Below, one piece after another: positions 15,270 through 24,197 of a stretch of DNA of 25,104 nucleotides. The notes beneath the pieces were generated by a model. The model was not told where the DNA came from, searched no databases, and worked only from the letters and a program-made list of their open reading frames with translations. Each line of letters begins with the position of its first letter. The first letter of the stretch is position 1. This stretch comes from an uncultured Bacteroidota bacterium (GTDB lineage Bacteria > Bacteroidota > Bacteroidia > Bacteroidales > F082), in NCBI GenBank assembly GCA_900542475.1, contig UQNO01000028.1, positions 1 to 25,104 of the forward strand. The letters run 5' to 3'. A program made the translations under genes and the position numbers.

Positions 15270-16870
15270 TGGTTGTTATGAAAAGAATTGTTTTAATTAT
15301 ATTGTTGATTTCCAGTGTTTTGTGTGTCGCGCAAAACGGCAATGTGAAGCCGGCGGAGACCACGCAGAAAATGGCGACTACGATGTACCTCATCGACAAT
15401 TTCTACGTTGACGAAGCCGACATGGCGAAGCTGACAGAGGAAGCCATAGTGTCCATGCTTAAAAGCCTTGACCCACACAGCGCATATATTGCGGCAAAAG
15501 ATGTGCGGAAAGCTAATGAGGAACTTGTGGGCAGTTTCGAGGGCATAGGCGTGACATTTCAGATACTTCGCGATACCATACTTGTCGTCTCGGCCGTCCC
15601 GGGCGGCCCGTCGGAGAAAGTGGGTATCATGGCGGGAGACAGGATTGTCACCGTCGATGGAGAAGATGCTTTCGGAAAAAAGGTTAACAATGAATATGTC
15701 ACGAAACATCTTCGTGGAAAGAAAGGCACTAAAGTGGTTCTTGGCATCAAACGAGGTGATGATGACGAACTTATTGATTTTGAGGTGATTAGAGATAAAA
15801 TACCATTGAACAGCATCAATACCTATTTCATGATTGACAAGAAAACAGGTTACATAAAACTCGACAAATTCTCACAGCAGTCGGCCGACGAGTTCAAGAA
15901 AGCTCTCGACGACTTGAGACATCAAGGAATGCAGTCGCTTGTTTTCGATTTGAGAGGTAATGGCGGCGGTTATCTGCAAGTGGCTTTCGGGCTTGGCAAC
16001 GAGTTTCTCGGAGGCGACAAGATGGTGGTGTTCACGGAGGGTTTGAGTGTTCCGAAGCAAGTTTTCGAGACAGACAAGGACGGTGATTTTTGTGAGGGCA
16101 GGCTTGTCGTTCTCATTGACGAGGGCAGTGCGTCGGCAAGCGAAATCGTCGCGGGGGCTATCCAGGACTGGGACAGAGGCGTGCTGATAGGCCGACGTTC
16201 TTTCGGAAAAGGCTTGGTGCAAAGACCATTCAACTTGCCCGACGAGTCGCAGATTCGACTGACTACGGCGCGTTACTACACCCCGACCGGTCGTTGCATA
16301 CAGCGCTCATACGAGCAAGGCTCAGAAGAGTATTTCAAAGAGATGACAAAACGTCTTGAACATGGCGAATATTATCACGCCGACAGCATTCATTTCCCCG
16401 ATTCTCTCAAGTATTTCACTCTTACAAGCGGCAGGACGGTGTATGGCGGCGGCGGCATCATGCCCGATATCTTTATGCCGATGGATACAGTCGCGACAAC
16501 AAAACTTCTCACAGACCTGATAAGAAAAGCCGTGTTCAACACCTATTGCGTTGACTATGTTCTGACAAACAGGGAGAAAATTCTCAAAAACTATCCTGAT
16601 TTCGAGAAATTCAACAAAAAATTCAAAGTCGAAGACACTATGCTGAATGATTTCAAGAAAGTGGCGGAACAAAAAAATGTTGTGTGGAACGACGAGCAAT
16701 ATGAGCGTTCAAAAAAATGGATAGAATTGAGAGTCAAGGCGATTATAGCTCAAAACGTGTGGAACATCGATAAATTTTATCAAGTTGTGGCAACAGAAGA
16801 CAAGATGATAGAGAGGGCTGTCGAGATAATTAATTCTCCGAAAGAATACGATAAAATATTGGGAAAATAG
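15269..16870 (+). CDS. C-terminal processing peptidase, S41 family
   Basis: A 533-residue tail-specific protease. From the ATG at 15269 a signal peptide runs to about residue 21 (VA-Q); an ATG at 15278 is an equally possible start and gives a more typical MKR-type signal. Residues about 85-165 form a PDZ domain (VPGGPSEKVGIMAGD). The catalytic dyad is Ser289 in GSASASEIVAGA and Lys314 in SFGKGLVQ, spaced 25 residues apart as in E. coli Prc (Ser452/Lys477). It is exported to the periplasm, where it should cleave proteins near their C-termini. It overlaps tsaC by one base (taATG) and ends the unit; the next gene has its own promoter. Confidence 0.92.
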   Translation: MVVMKRIVLIILLISSVLCVAQNGNVKPAETTQKMATTMYLIDNFYVDEADMAKLTEEAIVSMLKSLDPHSAYIAAKDVRKANEELVGSFEGIGVTFQILRDTILVVSAVPGGPSEKVGIMAGDRIVTVDGEDAFGKKVNNEYVTKHLRGKKGTKVVLGIKRGDDDELIDFEVIRDKIPLNSINTYFMIDKKTGYIKLDKFSQQSADEFKKALDDLRHQGMQSLVFDLRGNGGGYLQVAFGLGNEFLGGDKMVVFTEGLSVPKQVFETDKDGDFCEGRLVVLIDEGSASASEIVAGAIQDWDRGVLIGRRSFGKGLVQRPFNLPDESQIRLTTARYYTPTGRCIQRSYEQGSEEYFKEMTKRLEHGEYYHADSIHFPDSLKYFTLTSGRTVYGGGGIMPDIFMPMDTVATTKLLTDLIRKAVFNTYCVDYVLTNREKILKNYPDFEKFNKKFKVEDTMLNDFKKVAEQKNVVWNDEQYERSKKWIELRVKAIIAQNVWNIDKFYQVVATEDKMIERAVEIINSPKEYDKILGK

Positions 16871-16904
16871 AAAATTTTTGAAAAAATAATTAAAAAAGAG
16901 GCTG

Positions 16905-16923
16905 CACATTTTTAAAAAATGTG
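16905..16923. promoter_or_regulatory. Perfect palindrome abutting the -7 box of the first C25 gene
   Basis: cacattttt (16905-16913) and aaaaatgtg (16915-16923) are perfect 9-bp arms around one base. The palindrome ends one base before the -7 box at 16924, so it fills the spacer region of the promoter. It could be an operator or, less likely, a weak terminator of the upstream unit, since no GC-rich stem is present. Confidence 0.45.
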
Positions 16924-16931
16924 TAATTTTG
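16924..16931 (+). promoter_or_regulatory. -7 box of the first C25 protease gene
   Basis: TAATTTTG fits TAnnTTTG and lies 61 bp before the ATG at 16993, leaving a leader of about 55 bases. No TTG -33 element is seen at the usual distance. Confidence 0.5.
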
Positions 16932-16992
16932 TGGCTCGTAAAAAATAAGCTCTTGTCTTTAACAAATTAACATTAATAAATAATCAACAAAA

Positions 16993-19900
16993 ATGAAAAA
17001 AAATCAACTCAAAAAGTTAGCAATGGCGTTGGTTGTCATGATGTTTGGCTTCCAAGCTTTTGCTCAGGGTCGTATTGACCTTGCGGCTAAGGGAACCGGC
17101 TCTACCGAAGCACAAAATGTGTCGATGAGCGGTTTCACTGCAACATTCTCATACAACAGCATTGAGAGTGTTAATGTTTCTACGGAGAAAGGTGAATTTT
17201 CAATTATTGCCATGGGCAATTCGATTCCTGGCGGTAACATTGGAGAGCCGCAGGTTCCGGTCAACCGCGAACTTATCGCCGTTCCTTTTGGCGCGACGCC
17301 GGTGGTGACAGTGAAGAACTATACGGTCAACGAGTATAACCTTGCTGACTATGGTATTGGGAGAATTTATCCACAGCAGCCTTCGCAGAGCAAAAGCGAG
17401 ACCGACGTCAAGTTTGTTTATAACGAGGCGGCCTACGCGTTAAGAGGCTTCGATGAGAGCCGTCCAATCGCCGAGGTCAACATACTTGGAACAATGCGCG
17501 GTGTCCAGGTTGGCTCTTTGCAGCTCAACGCTGTGAGATACAATGCCGCGGCAAATACAATTCGTGTTTACAACGACATTGAACTCGAGGTCACATTCGA
17601 CAATGCGGATCTTGAACTTACAGAGAGAACCCTGGTCAACACCTATAGCCCATATTTCAAGACGGTTTACGCTTCGTTGTTCAACGAGAAAGCCGTCCGT
17701 GATGTTTACGATGAGCACCCTGACCTCTGGGCGGTCCCTGTACGGGTTCTTGTTGTCGCCAACCGTATGTTTGAAAACGCGATGCAGCCATGGATCACAT
17801 GGAAGACCGAAAAAGGCTTCTACATGGATGTCAACTACACAGATGAAATAGGAACGTCGGCGTCGGCTATCAAGACTTTCATCACCAATAAATACAACGA
17901 AGGTGTTACAAACGGCCAGACACCTACATTCGTTATCATCGTAGGTGACAAAGACCAGGTGCCGGCCTCACAGATGGGTGCCGAGTCACATTGCGTGACA
18001 GACCTTTATTACTATGCGGTGGCAGGCGGTCCAAACGATTATTTCGGAGATATGTACCACAGCCGTTTCACTTGCGAGACAGTCGAGGAATTTGAAATCG
18101 TGCGCGACAAGTCTCTCATCTATGAGCAGTACACGATGCCGGATCCGTCATATTTGAGCAACGTGTTGCTTATTGCGGGTTGGGACGCAAATTGGAACCC
18201 GAAAGTCGGCAAGCCGACGGTTCAGTATGCGACGAACTATTATATCAACGAGGCTCACGGTTATGCCAATGTCAACTACTTCTTGGAACCGCCGTACAAC
18301 AACCCATACGCAAGCCTTAACACAGGTGTCGGTTTCGTAAATTACACTGCACACGGCGGCCACACCAGTTGGTCGGATCCTTCATTCACAATCAGCAATA
18401 TCAATGCGTTGACCAACCAGGATAAATATTTCTGGGCAATGGGCAACTGCTGCATCGCCGCTGACTGGGGCCATAGTCCCAAGTGCTTTGGCGAGGCATT
18501 CATTCTTGCTCCTAACAAGGGCGCTTTCGCATACATCGGCTCATGCCCAAGTTCATATTGGTACGAGGACTACTACTTCGGTGTCGGCGCCACAACCGTA
18601 ACGAACACAATGCCTACATACGAGAACACGACAATGGGTGTTTATGACGCTATGTTCCGCGATGACTTCAACAGTTTGTCGTCGGTGCCGTTCGTCGGCA
18701 ACCTGGCTGTTGCATTCGGCCATGCAAGCGGCTATCCAGGCAGTGTTAGCGACCGTTACTATTGGGAGTCATACCATGTCCTCGGTGACGGCTCTATCTG
18801 CCCGTATCACACAAATCCAATTGAGAACTCGGTATCACACTTGCCAACACTTCCTATCGGAATGGATACATACGAGGTTTCAGCAGCCCCGGGTTCCTAT
18901 GTCGGTATTTCAAAAGACGGTGTTCTCTATGGCGCCGGTGAAATCGGTGAAGAAGGCGTGGCTATGATTCCGATTACTCCTGTCACATCAGGTGGTGACG
19001 TGAAGATTGTTGTTACACACCCACAGCGTCAGCCTTATTCAGTCATAGTTCCTGCGGCGGCAATGACAGGTGCTTACGTGACGGTTGACTCCTTCACCCC
19101 GGGCGTTGTGCCAGTCGTCGAGGAACAGCACATGAGCATTACATTCAAGAATGTCGGTGCCGATCCTACAACAGGCACGACAAACGTTGTCCTTTCAAGT
19201 GAAGATACAAATATCACATTCACGGACAACACCGGCTCGTTCGGTGTTCTCGCAGTGAACGAGACCGTCACTTTGACAGACGAGTTCGCTTTCACAGTGG
19301 CCGCAGGCGTTGCCGACAACACAAAGATTTTGGTTGACGTCACGGCGACATGCGGTACAGACGTTTGGACAGGCAAAGCCAAGATTACCGTTGGCGCTCC
19401 TGTCATCGAGTTCTCCGCATTCCAGTATTCAGGCTCATTCGAGCCGGGGCAGACACAGACAGTCGTCGCCAAGTTCAACAACAACGGACACTATCAGGCG
19501 ACAAACGCCGTGGTGACCGCATCGAGTGCAAGCCAGTATGTCTCATTTGCCGAAACGACATTCAATGTCGGCACAATCGCGGCAGGAGGCGAGGGCGTGG
19601 CGATATTCAACGTGACAGTTGACGCGGCTTGCCCGACAACGGAAGTCCTCAACCTCTCGTTCAATTTGACAGCCGACAACGGCGTCGAGGCGACAGGTAC
19701 AGGCGTTATGAAGAACAGCTGCGTTGTTATCTTCGACCTCGCCGACTCATACGGCGACGGCTGGAACGGCAACCAGTTGACGGTGAGCTTCAGCGACGGC
19801 ACGCCACAGCAGAACCTCACAATCTCCAACGGACCAAGTGCGACATACACACTTGAGATAACCACAGGTGTACACGTGACATTAGGCTGGATTAAAGGTA

Positions 19901-20520
19901 ATTATACATCCGAGTGCTCATTCACGGTGAAGTATGAAGACGGCACAGTGATTACATCGGCCAGCAATCCTGCTCAAAATTACAATTTCGAGTTTGACGT
20001 GAACTGCGCCGGCGAAATTAACACAGAGGCTCCTGTACAGAACCTCGCGGCGACAGTCGAGGGTCACGACGTCACTTTGACATGGGCGGCTCCGGCAACA
20101 GGCACCCCGACAGGTTACATTGTCAAACGTGACGGCATACTGCTTGAAGAGCTTGGCAATGTCTTGACATTTGTCGATGCAGGCCTCGAATGCGACGTCA
20201 CATACACATACCTCGTCATCGCAAAATATGCGGACGGCGAGTCGTTGCCGGAAATGGTGACAGCGACAATCGATTGCACGTCGGTTGACGAGAACGCGGT
20301 GGTCGTGGGCATTTATCCTAACCCGGCTGAAGACGTTTTGAACGTGAAAGCAAACGTAAGCAGCTTTGAGTACCAGTTGATTAACAATATGGGTCAGGTG
20401 GTCGTTAGCGGCAAGGCAAACGGCGAGACGCGTATCAACGTGAGCGAGCTCAACGGCGTTTACTTCTTGAGAATTATTGCTGACGGTGATATTGTCGTAA
20501 GAAAAATCACTGTGAAGTAA
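16993..20520 (+). CDS. Gingipain-like C25 cysteine protease with T9SS tail (paralogue 1)
   Basis: A 1175-residue secreted protease. A signal peptide ends near AFA-QG (residue 24), followed by a C25 propeptide (about 30-230) and the C25 catalytic domain (about 245-610). The likely dyad is His454 in YTAHGGHTSW and Cys487 in MGNCCIAADWG, spaced 33 residues apart as in RgpB (His211/Cys244); a second Cys sits at 486. After this come beta-sandwich repeats (about 630-900), a DSYGDGWNGN module (about 905-1010), an Fn3 domain (about 1012-1097) and a type-A T9SS sorting domain from about 1104 (IYPNPAED). It should be exported through the outer membrane by T9SS and attached to the surface or released. 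Residues about 706-1158 are encoded by DNA almost identical to that of the next gene. Confidence 0.9.
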   Translation: MKKNQLKKLAMALVVMMFGFQAFAQGRIDLAAKGTGSTEAQNVSMSGFTATFSYNSIESVNVSTEKGEFSIIAMGNSIPGGNIGEPQVPVNRELIAVPFGATPVVTVKNYTVNEYNLADYGIGRIYPQQPSQSKSETDVKFVYNEAAYALRGFDESRPIAEVNILGTMRGVQVGSLQLNAVRYNAAANTIRVYNDIELEVTFDNADLELTERTLVNTYSPYFKTVYASLFNEKAVRDVYDEHPDLWAVPVRVLVVANRMFENAMQPWITWKTEKGFYMDVNYTDEIGTSASAIKTFITNKYNEGVTNGQTPTFVIIVGDKDQVPASQMGAESHCVTDLYYYAVAGGPNDYFGDMYHSRFTCETVEEFEIVRDKSLIYEQYTMPDPSYLSNVLLIAGWDANWNPKVGKPTVQYATNYYINEAHGYANVNYFLEPPYNNPYASLNTGVGFVNYTAHGGHTSWSDPSFTISNINALTNQDKYFWAMGNCCIAADWGHSPKCFGEAFILAPNKGAFAYIGSCPSSYWYEDYYFGVGATTVTNTMPTYENTTMGVYDAMFRDDFNSLSSVPFVGNLAVAFGHASGYPGSVSDRYYWESYHVLGDGSICPYHTNPIENSVSHLPTLPIGMDTYEVSAAPGSYVGISKDGVLYGAGEIGEEGVAMIPITPVTSGGDVKIVVTHPQRQPYSVIVPAAAMTGAYVTVDSFTPGVVPVVEEQHMSITFKNVGADPTTGTTNVVLSSEDTNITFTDNTGSFGVLAVNETVTLTDEFAFTVAAGVADNTKILVDVTATCGTDVWTGKAKITVGAPVIEFSAFQYSGSFEPGQTQTVVAKFNNNGHYQATNAVVTASSASQYVSFAETTFNVGTIAAGGEGVAIFNVTVDAACPTTEVLNLSFNLTADNGVEATGTGVMKNSCVVIFDLADSYGDGWNGNQLTVSFSDGTPQQNLTISNGPSATYTLEITTGVHVTLGWIKGNYTSECSFTVKYEDGTVITSASNPAQNYNFEFDVNCAGEINTEAPVQNLAATVEGHDVTLTWAAPATGTPTGYIVKRDGILLEELGNVLTFVDAGLECDVTYTYLVIAKYADGESLPEMVTATIDCTSVDENAVVVGIYPNPAEDVLNVKANVSSFEYQLINNMGQVVVSGKANGETRINVSELNGVYFLRIIADGDIVVRKITVK
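19107..20466 (+). repeat. 1360-bp direct repeat, copy 1
   Basis: This block matches 22702-24061 at a constant offset of 3595 bp. I see only three differences (19140, 19153 and 20430), and 19154-20429 reads as fully identical. Sequence on both sides diverges at once, although the encoded proteins remain homologous further upstream. It encodes the adhesin-like region, Fn3 domain and most of the sorting tail of the protease. Confidence 0.95.
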
Positions 20521-20539
20521 AATAATTAAAAAATATTTT

Positions 20540-20569
20540 AAGGATGTCGTCTGACGGCATCCTTTTTTT
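20540..20569 (+). terminator. Intrinsic terminator after the first C25 gene
   Basis: aaggatgtcg (20540-20549) pairs with cggcatcctt (20555-20564), including one G-T pair, around a 5-nt loop. A run of T to 20569 follows. The stop codon is 20 bp upstream. Confidence 0.88.
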
Positions 20570-20572
20570 ATA

Positions 20573-20580
20573 TATCTTTG
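20573..20580 (+). promoter_or_regulatory. -7 box of the second C25 protease gene
   Basis: TATCTTTG matches TAnnTTTG and begins only 3 bases after the terminator's T-tract, so the terminator stem lies where the -33 region would be. The start codon is 65 bp downstream. Confidence 0.6.
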
Positions 20581-20644
20581 CAGGCTATTAATTTAATAAG
20601 GTTCTTAAAACAGAAGATTAATCATTCAAATCATTTTATAAATT

Positions 20645-23600
20645 ATGAGAAAATCATTAGTACTAACAGCTTTGTTCCTGATGTTCTCATTTATGGGATT
20701 CTCTCAGGAGTGGCATGGAATCACAAGTGATTCTCCTGTCAAGATGAAGAAAACTTTAGTTTCTTCAACAGAAAAAGAAATCGTCATCAACGTGAATCTT
20801 GACGGTTTTTACACACAAAGTGTGACAACACCCAACGGCAAGCAGGTCATCGTCAGCGCTAAAGACATGGCTTATGAGCTTGAGGCTGGTAATCCACAAC
20901 TTTCATACGATGTTATCCCTGTGATGATTGGTGATTTGGCAGAGATGGAGGTTAGTGTTGTTAATTCAACATACGTTGATTATGAAAACATTGAGGTCGC
21001 TCCGTCAAAGGGCAACTTCAGCCGTCAGATTAACCCTGATGATGTTCCATACACCTATGGAGAGATGTATCAGCAGGACGCTTTCTGGCCGGCATCACAG
21101 GTTGCGCTTGATGCCCCATATATCCTCAGAGACCTTCGTGGTCAGAACATCTGGGTGCGTCCGTTTGCCTATAATCCAGTCACAAAGACATTGCGTGTTT
21201 ACACAAGCATGACAATTGCTATGACAAAGGTTAGCGACAACGGTGAAAACCAGAAATCAGCCCGCAAGAGCGCGACAGTGAAGACATCTGCGGAGTTCAG
21301 GTCGGCTTACGAACGCCGTTTCATTAACTTTGCCGAGGCTTCAAAAGATTATCCATGGTTAGAGGACAGCGGCGAGATGCTTATCATCTGTGCTGATCAG
21401 TTCATGGCAGGCATGCAGCCGTTAGTTGATTGGAAGAACCAGTCAGGTCGTCCTACCACAATGGTTAGCGTGACAGCAGTTGGTGGCAACAACGACAACA
21501 CTATCAAGAACTATATCGCCAATTTGTACAACGACCCTAACCATAACCTCGTTTATGTGTTGTTCGTTGGTGACTATGAGCATATTACACCACATTCTAT
21601 TAGCGCTGAACGTTCAGACAACTGGTTCGGTCAGATTGAAGGAACAGACCACTATCCAGAAGTTTTCATAGGTCGTTTTTCAGTGCAGACGGATGCTCAT
21701 GTCGCAACACATGTCAACAAAGTTCTTTACTATGAACGCGACTTGCAGAGCAATGTTACATGGGCAGACAAAGGTATGGGTATAGGCTACTATGGAGCAG
21801 GCAGCGGTCACTATGGTGAAGATGACTATCAACACATCGACTTAATCCGCGACACCCTCTTGCACTACACATATTCAGTTGTTACTGAACATCACGGCGG
21901 AAACGGCGGTGACGCAAGTACTACGACAATCAGCAACACTATTAATGAAGGTATCGGTATCATCAACTACTGCAATCACGGTTCAGAGACATCATGGGGT
22001 GTGGCCAACTACAGCAACAGTAACGTCAATGCTTTGGTTAACGACAATATGTTGCCAATAGTTTGGTCGGTAGCTTGTTTGAACGGCAAGTTCAACTACG
22101 GTTCAGAATGTTTTGCAGAAGCATGGATGCGTGCCACCAACAACTCGAACGGCACACCGACAGGTGCTATCGGCGGTATGTTCTCATGGATGTCACAGCC
22201 TTGGGTTCCACCAATGTACGGTCAAGACGAGATGGTTAACATTTTATGCGAATGGGTCCATGTTGACCAGTTCAACCATACCTTGGCAGGCACTTCATTG
22301 AATGGTAACATGGCGGTTATCGACAAGGCAGGTGCAGCAACAGGAAATATCGTGCACGACACATGGATTCTCTTCGGTGACCCATCATTGATGGTTCGTA
22401 CGGACAATCCAACTGACATGAACTTAAGCTTAAGCCCTGCGGCTTTGATGATTGGCATGAACACACTTGAGATTTCAGCGGATGCTGCATACGGTATCGC
22501 CACATTGTCGAATGCGGACGGTGTCATGGCAACAGCCAAGATTGTCAACGGCACAGCGACATTGGAGTTCCCTCCATTGGCTTCGGTCGAGACATTGACA
22601 CTCACAGTTATTGGATACAACAGAGTTACCGAGGTTGTGCAGATTGAAGTTCTTCCTGCAGCAGGCGCTTATATCTCAGTTGACGCATTCACACCAGGCA
22701 ATGTGCCAGTCGTCGAGGAACAGCACATGAGCATCACATTCAAGAATATCGGTGCCGATCCTACAACAGGCACGACAAACGTTGTCCTTTCAAGTGAAGA
22801 TACAAATATCACATTCACGGACAACACCGGCTCGTTCGGTGTTCTCGCAGTGAACGAGACCGTCACTTTGACAGACGAGTTCGCTTTCACAGTGGCCGCA
22901 GGCGTTGCCGACAACACAAAGATTTTGGTTGACGTCACGGCGACATGCGGTACAGACGTTTGGACAGGCAAAGCCAAGATTACCGTTGGCGCTCCTGTCA
23001 TCGAGTTCTCCGCATTCCAGTATTCAGGCTCATTCGAGCCGGGGCAGACACAGACAGTCGTCGCCAAGTTCAACAACAACGGACACTATCAGGCGACAAA
23101 CGCCGTGGTGACCGCATCGAGTGCAAGCCAGTATGTCTCATTTGCCGAAACGACATTCAATGTCGGCACAATCGCGGCAGGAGGCGAGGGCGTGGCGATA
23201 TTCAACGTGACAGTTGACGCGGCTTGCCCGACAACGGAAGTCCTCAACCTCTCGTTCAATTTGACAGCCGACAACGGCGTCGAGGCGACAGGTACAGGCG
23301 TTATGAAGAACAGCTGCGTTGTTATCTTCGACCTCGCCGACTCATACGGCGACGGCTGGAACGGCAACCAGTTGACGGTGAGCTTCAGCGACGGCACGCC
23401 ACAGCAGAACCTCACAATCTCCAACGGACCAAGTGCGACATACACACTTGAGATAACCACAGGTGTACACGTGACATTAGGCTGGATTAAAGGTAATTAT
23501 ACATCCGAGTGCTCATTCACGGTGAAGTATGAAGACGGCACAGTGATTACATCGGCCAGCAATCCTGCTCAAAATTACAATTTCGAGTTTGACGTGAACT

Positions 23601-24115
23601 GCGCCGGCGAAATTAACACAGAGGCTCCTGTACAGAACCTCGCGGCGACAGTCGAGGGTCACGACGTCACTTTGACATGGGCGGCTCCGGCAACAGGCAC
23701 CCCGACAGGTTACATTGTCAAACGTGACGGCATACTGCTTGAAGAGCTTGGCAATGTCTTGACATTTGTCGATGCAGGCCTCGAATGCGACGTCACATAC
23801 ACATACCTCGTCATCGCAAAATATGCGGACGGCGAGTCGTTGCCGGAAATGGTGACAGCGACAATCGATTGCACGTCGGTTGACGAGAACGCGGTGGTCG
23901 TGGGCATTTATCCTAACCCGGCTGAAGACGTTTTGAACGTGAAAGCAAACGTAAGCAGCTTTGAGTACCAGTTGATTAACAATATGGGTCAGGTGGTCGT
24001 TAGCGGCAAGGCAAACGGCGAGACACGTATCAACGTGAGCGAGCTCAACGGCGTTTACTTCCTGAAAGTTATTGCCAACGGCAACGCTCAAATCGAGAAA
24101 GTCGTTATCAAGTAA
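20645..24115 (+). CDS. Gingipain-like C25 cysteine protease with T9SS tail (paralogue 2)
   Basis: A 1156-residue secreted protease with the same plan as its upstream neighbour: signal peptide to about residue 20 (GFS-Q), propeptide (about 25-230), C25 catalytic domain (about 240-600), beta-sandwich domains, DSYGDGWNGN module, Fn3 domain and T9SS sorting domain. The dyad is His445 in CNHGSETSWG and Cys478 in WSVACLNGKF, again 33 residues apart and closer in sequence to the Rgp gingipain motifs than paralogue 1. The N-terminal two thirds differ strongly from paralogue 1, whereas residues about 687-1139 are encoded by nearly identical DNA. The last 17 residues diverge again (LKVIANGNAQIEKVVIK). 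Substrate specificity cannot be inferred. It has its own promoter and terminator. Confidence 0.9.
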   Translation: MRKSLVLTALFLMFSFMGFSQEWHGITSDSPVKMKKTLVSSTEKEIVINVNLDGFYTQSVTTPNGKQVIVSAKDMAYELEAGNPQLSYDVIPVMIGDLAEMEVSVVNSTYVDYENIEVAPSKGNFSRQINPDDVPYTYGEMYQQDAFWPASQVALDAPYILRDLRGQNIWVRPFAYNPVTKTLRVYTSMTIAMTKVSDNGENQKSARKSATVKTSAEFRSAYERRFINFAEASKDYPWLEDSGEMLIICADQFMAGMQPLVDWKNQSGRPTTMVSVTAVGGNNDNTIKNYIANLYNDPNHNLVYVLFVGDYEHITPHSISAERSDNWFGQIEGTDHYPEVFIGRFSVQTDAHVATHVNKVLYYERDLQSNVTWADKGMGIGYYGAGSGHYGEDDYQHIDLIRDTLLHYTYSVVTEHHGGNGGDASTTTISNTINEGIGIINYCNHGSETSWGVANYSNSNVNALVNDNMLPIVWSVACLNGKFNYGSECFAEAWMRATNNSNGTPTGAIGGMFSWMSQPWVPPMYGQDEMVNILCEWVHVDQFNHTLAGTSLNGNMAVIDKAGAATGNIVHDTWILFGDPSLMVRTDNPTDMNLSLSPAALMIGMNTLEISADAAYGIATLSNADGVMATAKIVNGTATLEFPPLASVETLTLTVIGYNRVTEVVQIEVLPAAGAYISVDAFTPGNVPVVEEQHMSITFKNIGADPTTGTTNVVLSSEDTNITFTDNTGSFGVLAVNETVTLTDEFAFTVAAGVADNTKILVDVTATCGTDVWTGKAKITVGAPVIEFSAFQYSGSFEPGQTQTVVAKFNNNGHYQATNAVVTASSASQYVSFAETTFNVGTIAAGGEGVAIFNVTVDAACPTTEVLNLSFNLTADNGVEATGTGVMKNSCVVIFDLADSYGDGWNGNQLTVSFSDGTPQQNLTISNGPSATYTLEITTGVHVTLGWIKGNYTSECSFTVKYEDGTVITSASNPAQNYNFEFDVNCAGEINTEAPVQNLAATVEGHDVTLTWAAPATGTPTGYIVKRDGILLEELGNVLTFVDAGLECDVTYTYLVIAKYADGESLPEMVTATIDCTSVDENAVVVGIYPNPAEDVLNVKANVSSFEYQLINNMGQVVVSGKANGETRINVSELNGVYFLKVIANGNAQIEKVVIK
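22702..24061 (+). repeat. 1360-bp direct repeat, copy 2
   Basis: This is the partner of 19107-20466 at an offset of 3595 bp, with mismatches at 22735, 22748 and 24025. It is in the same reading frame in both genes, so the encoded 453-residue cassettes are almost identical. Confidence 0.95.
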
Positions 24116-24138
24116 ACGATAATTTTTTAAAAAAAAGT

Positions 24139-24168
24139 AAAGGACGTCGACACTGGCGTCCTTTTTTT
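24139..24168 (+). terminator. Intrinsic terminator after the second C25 gene
   Basis: aaaggacgtc (24139-24148) pairs with ggcgtccttt (24155-24164), with one G-T pair, around a 6-nt loop, and a T-tract follows to 24168. Its design and its distance to the next promoter copy those of the terminator at 20540. Confidence 0.88.
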
Positions 24169-24171
24169 ATT

Positions 24172-24179
24172 TATCTTTG
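24172..24179 (+). promoter_or_regulatory. -7 box of the third T9SS cargo gene
   Basis: TATCTTTG matches TAnnTTTG, begins 3 bases after the terminator T-tract, and lies 19 bp before the ATG at 24198. Confidence 0.58.
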
Positions 24180-24197
24180 CAAAAATTAATAATAACC

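Noticed and set aside
19074..23079. Identical open frames in other frames within both C25 genes
   Set aside because: Their identity only reflects the duplicated nucleotide block; none has a recognisable domain or start signal.
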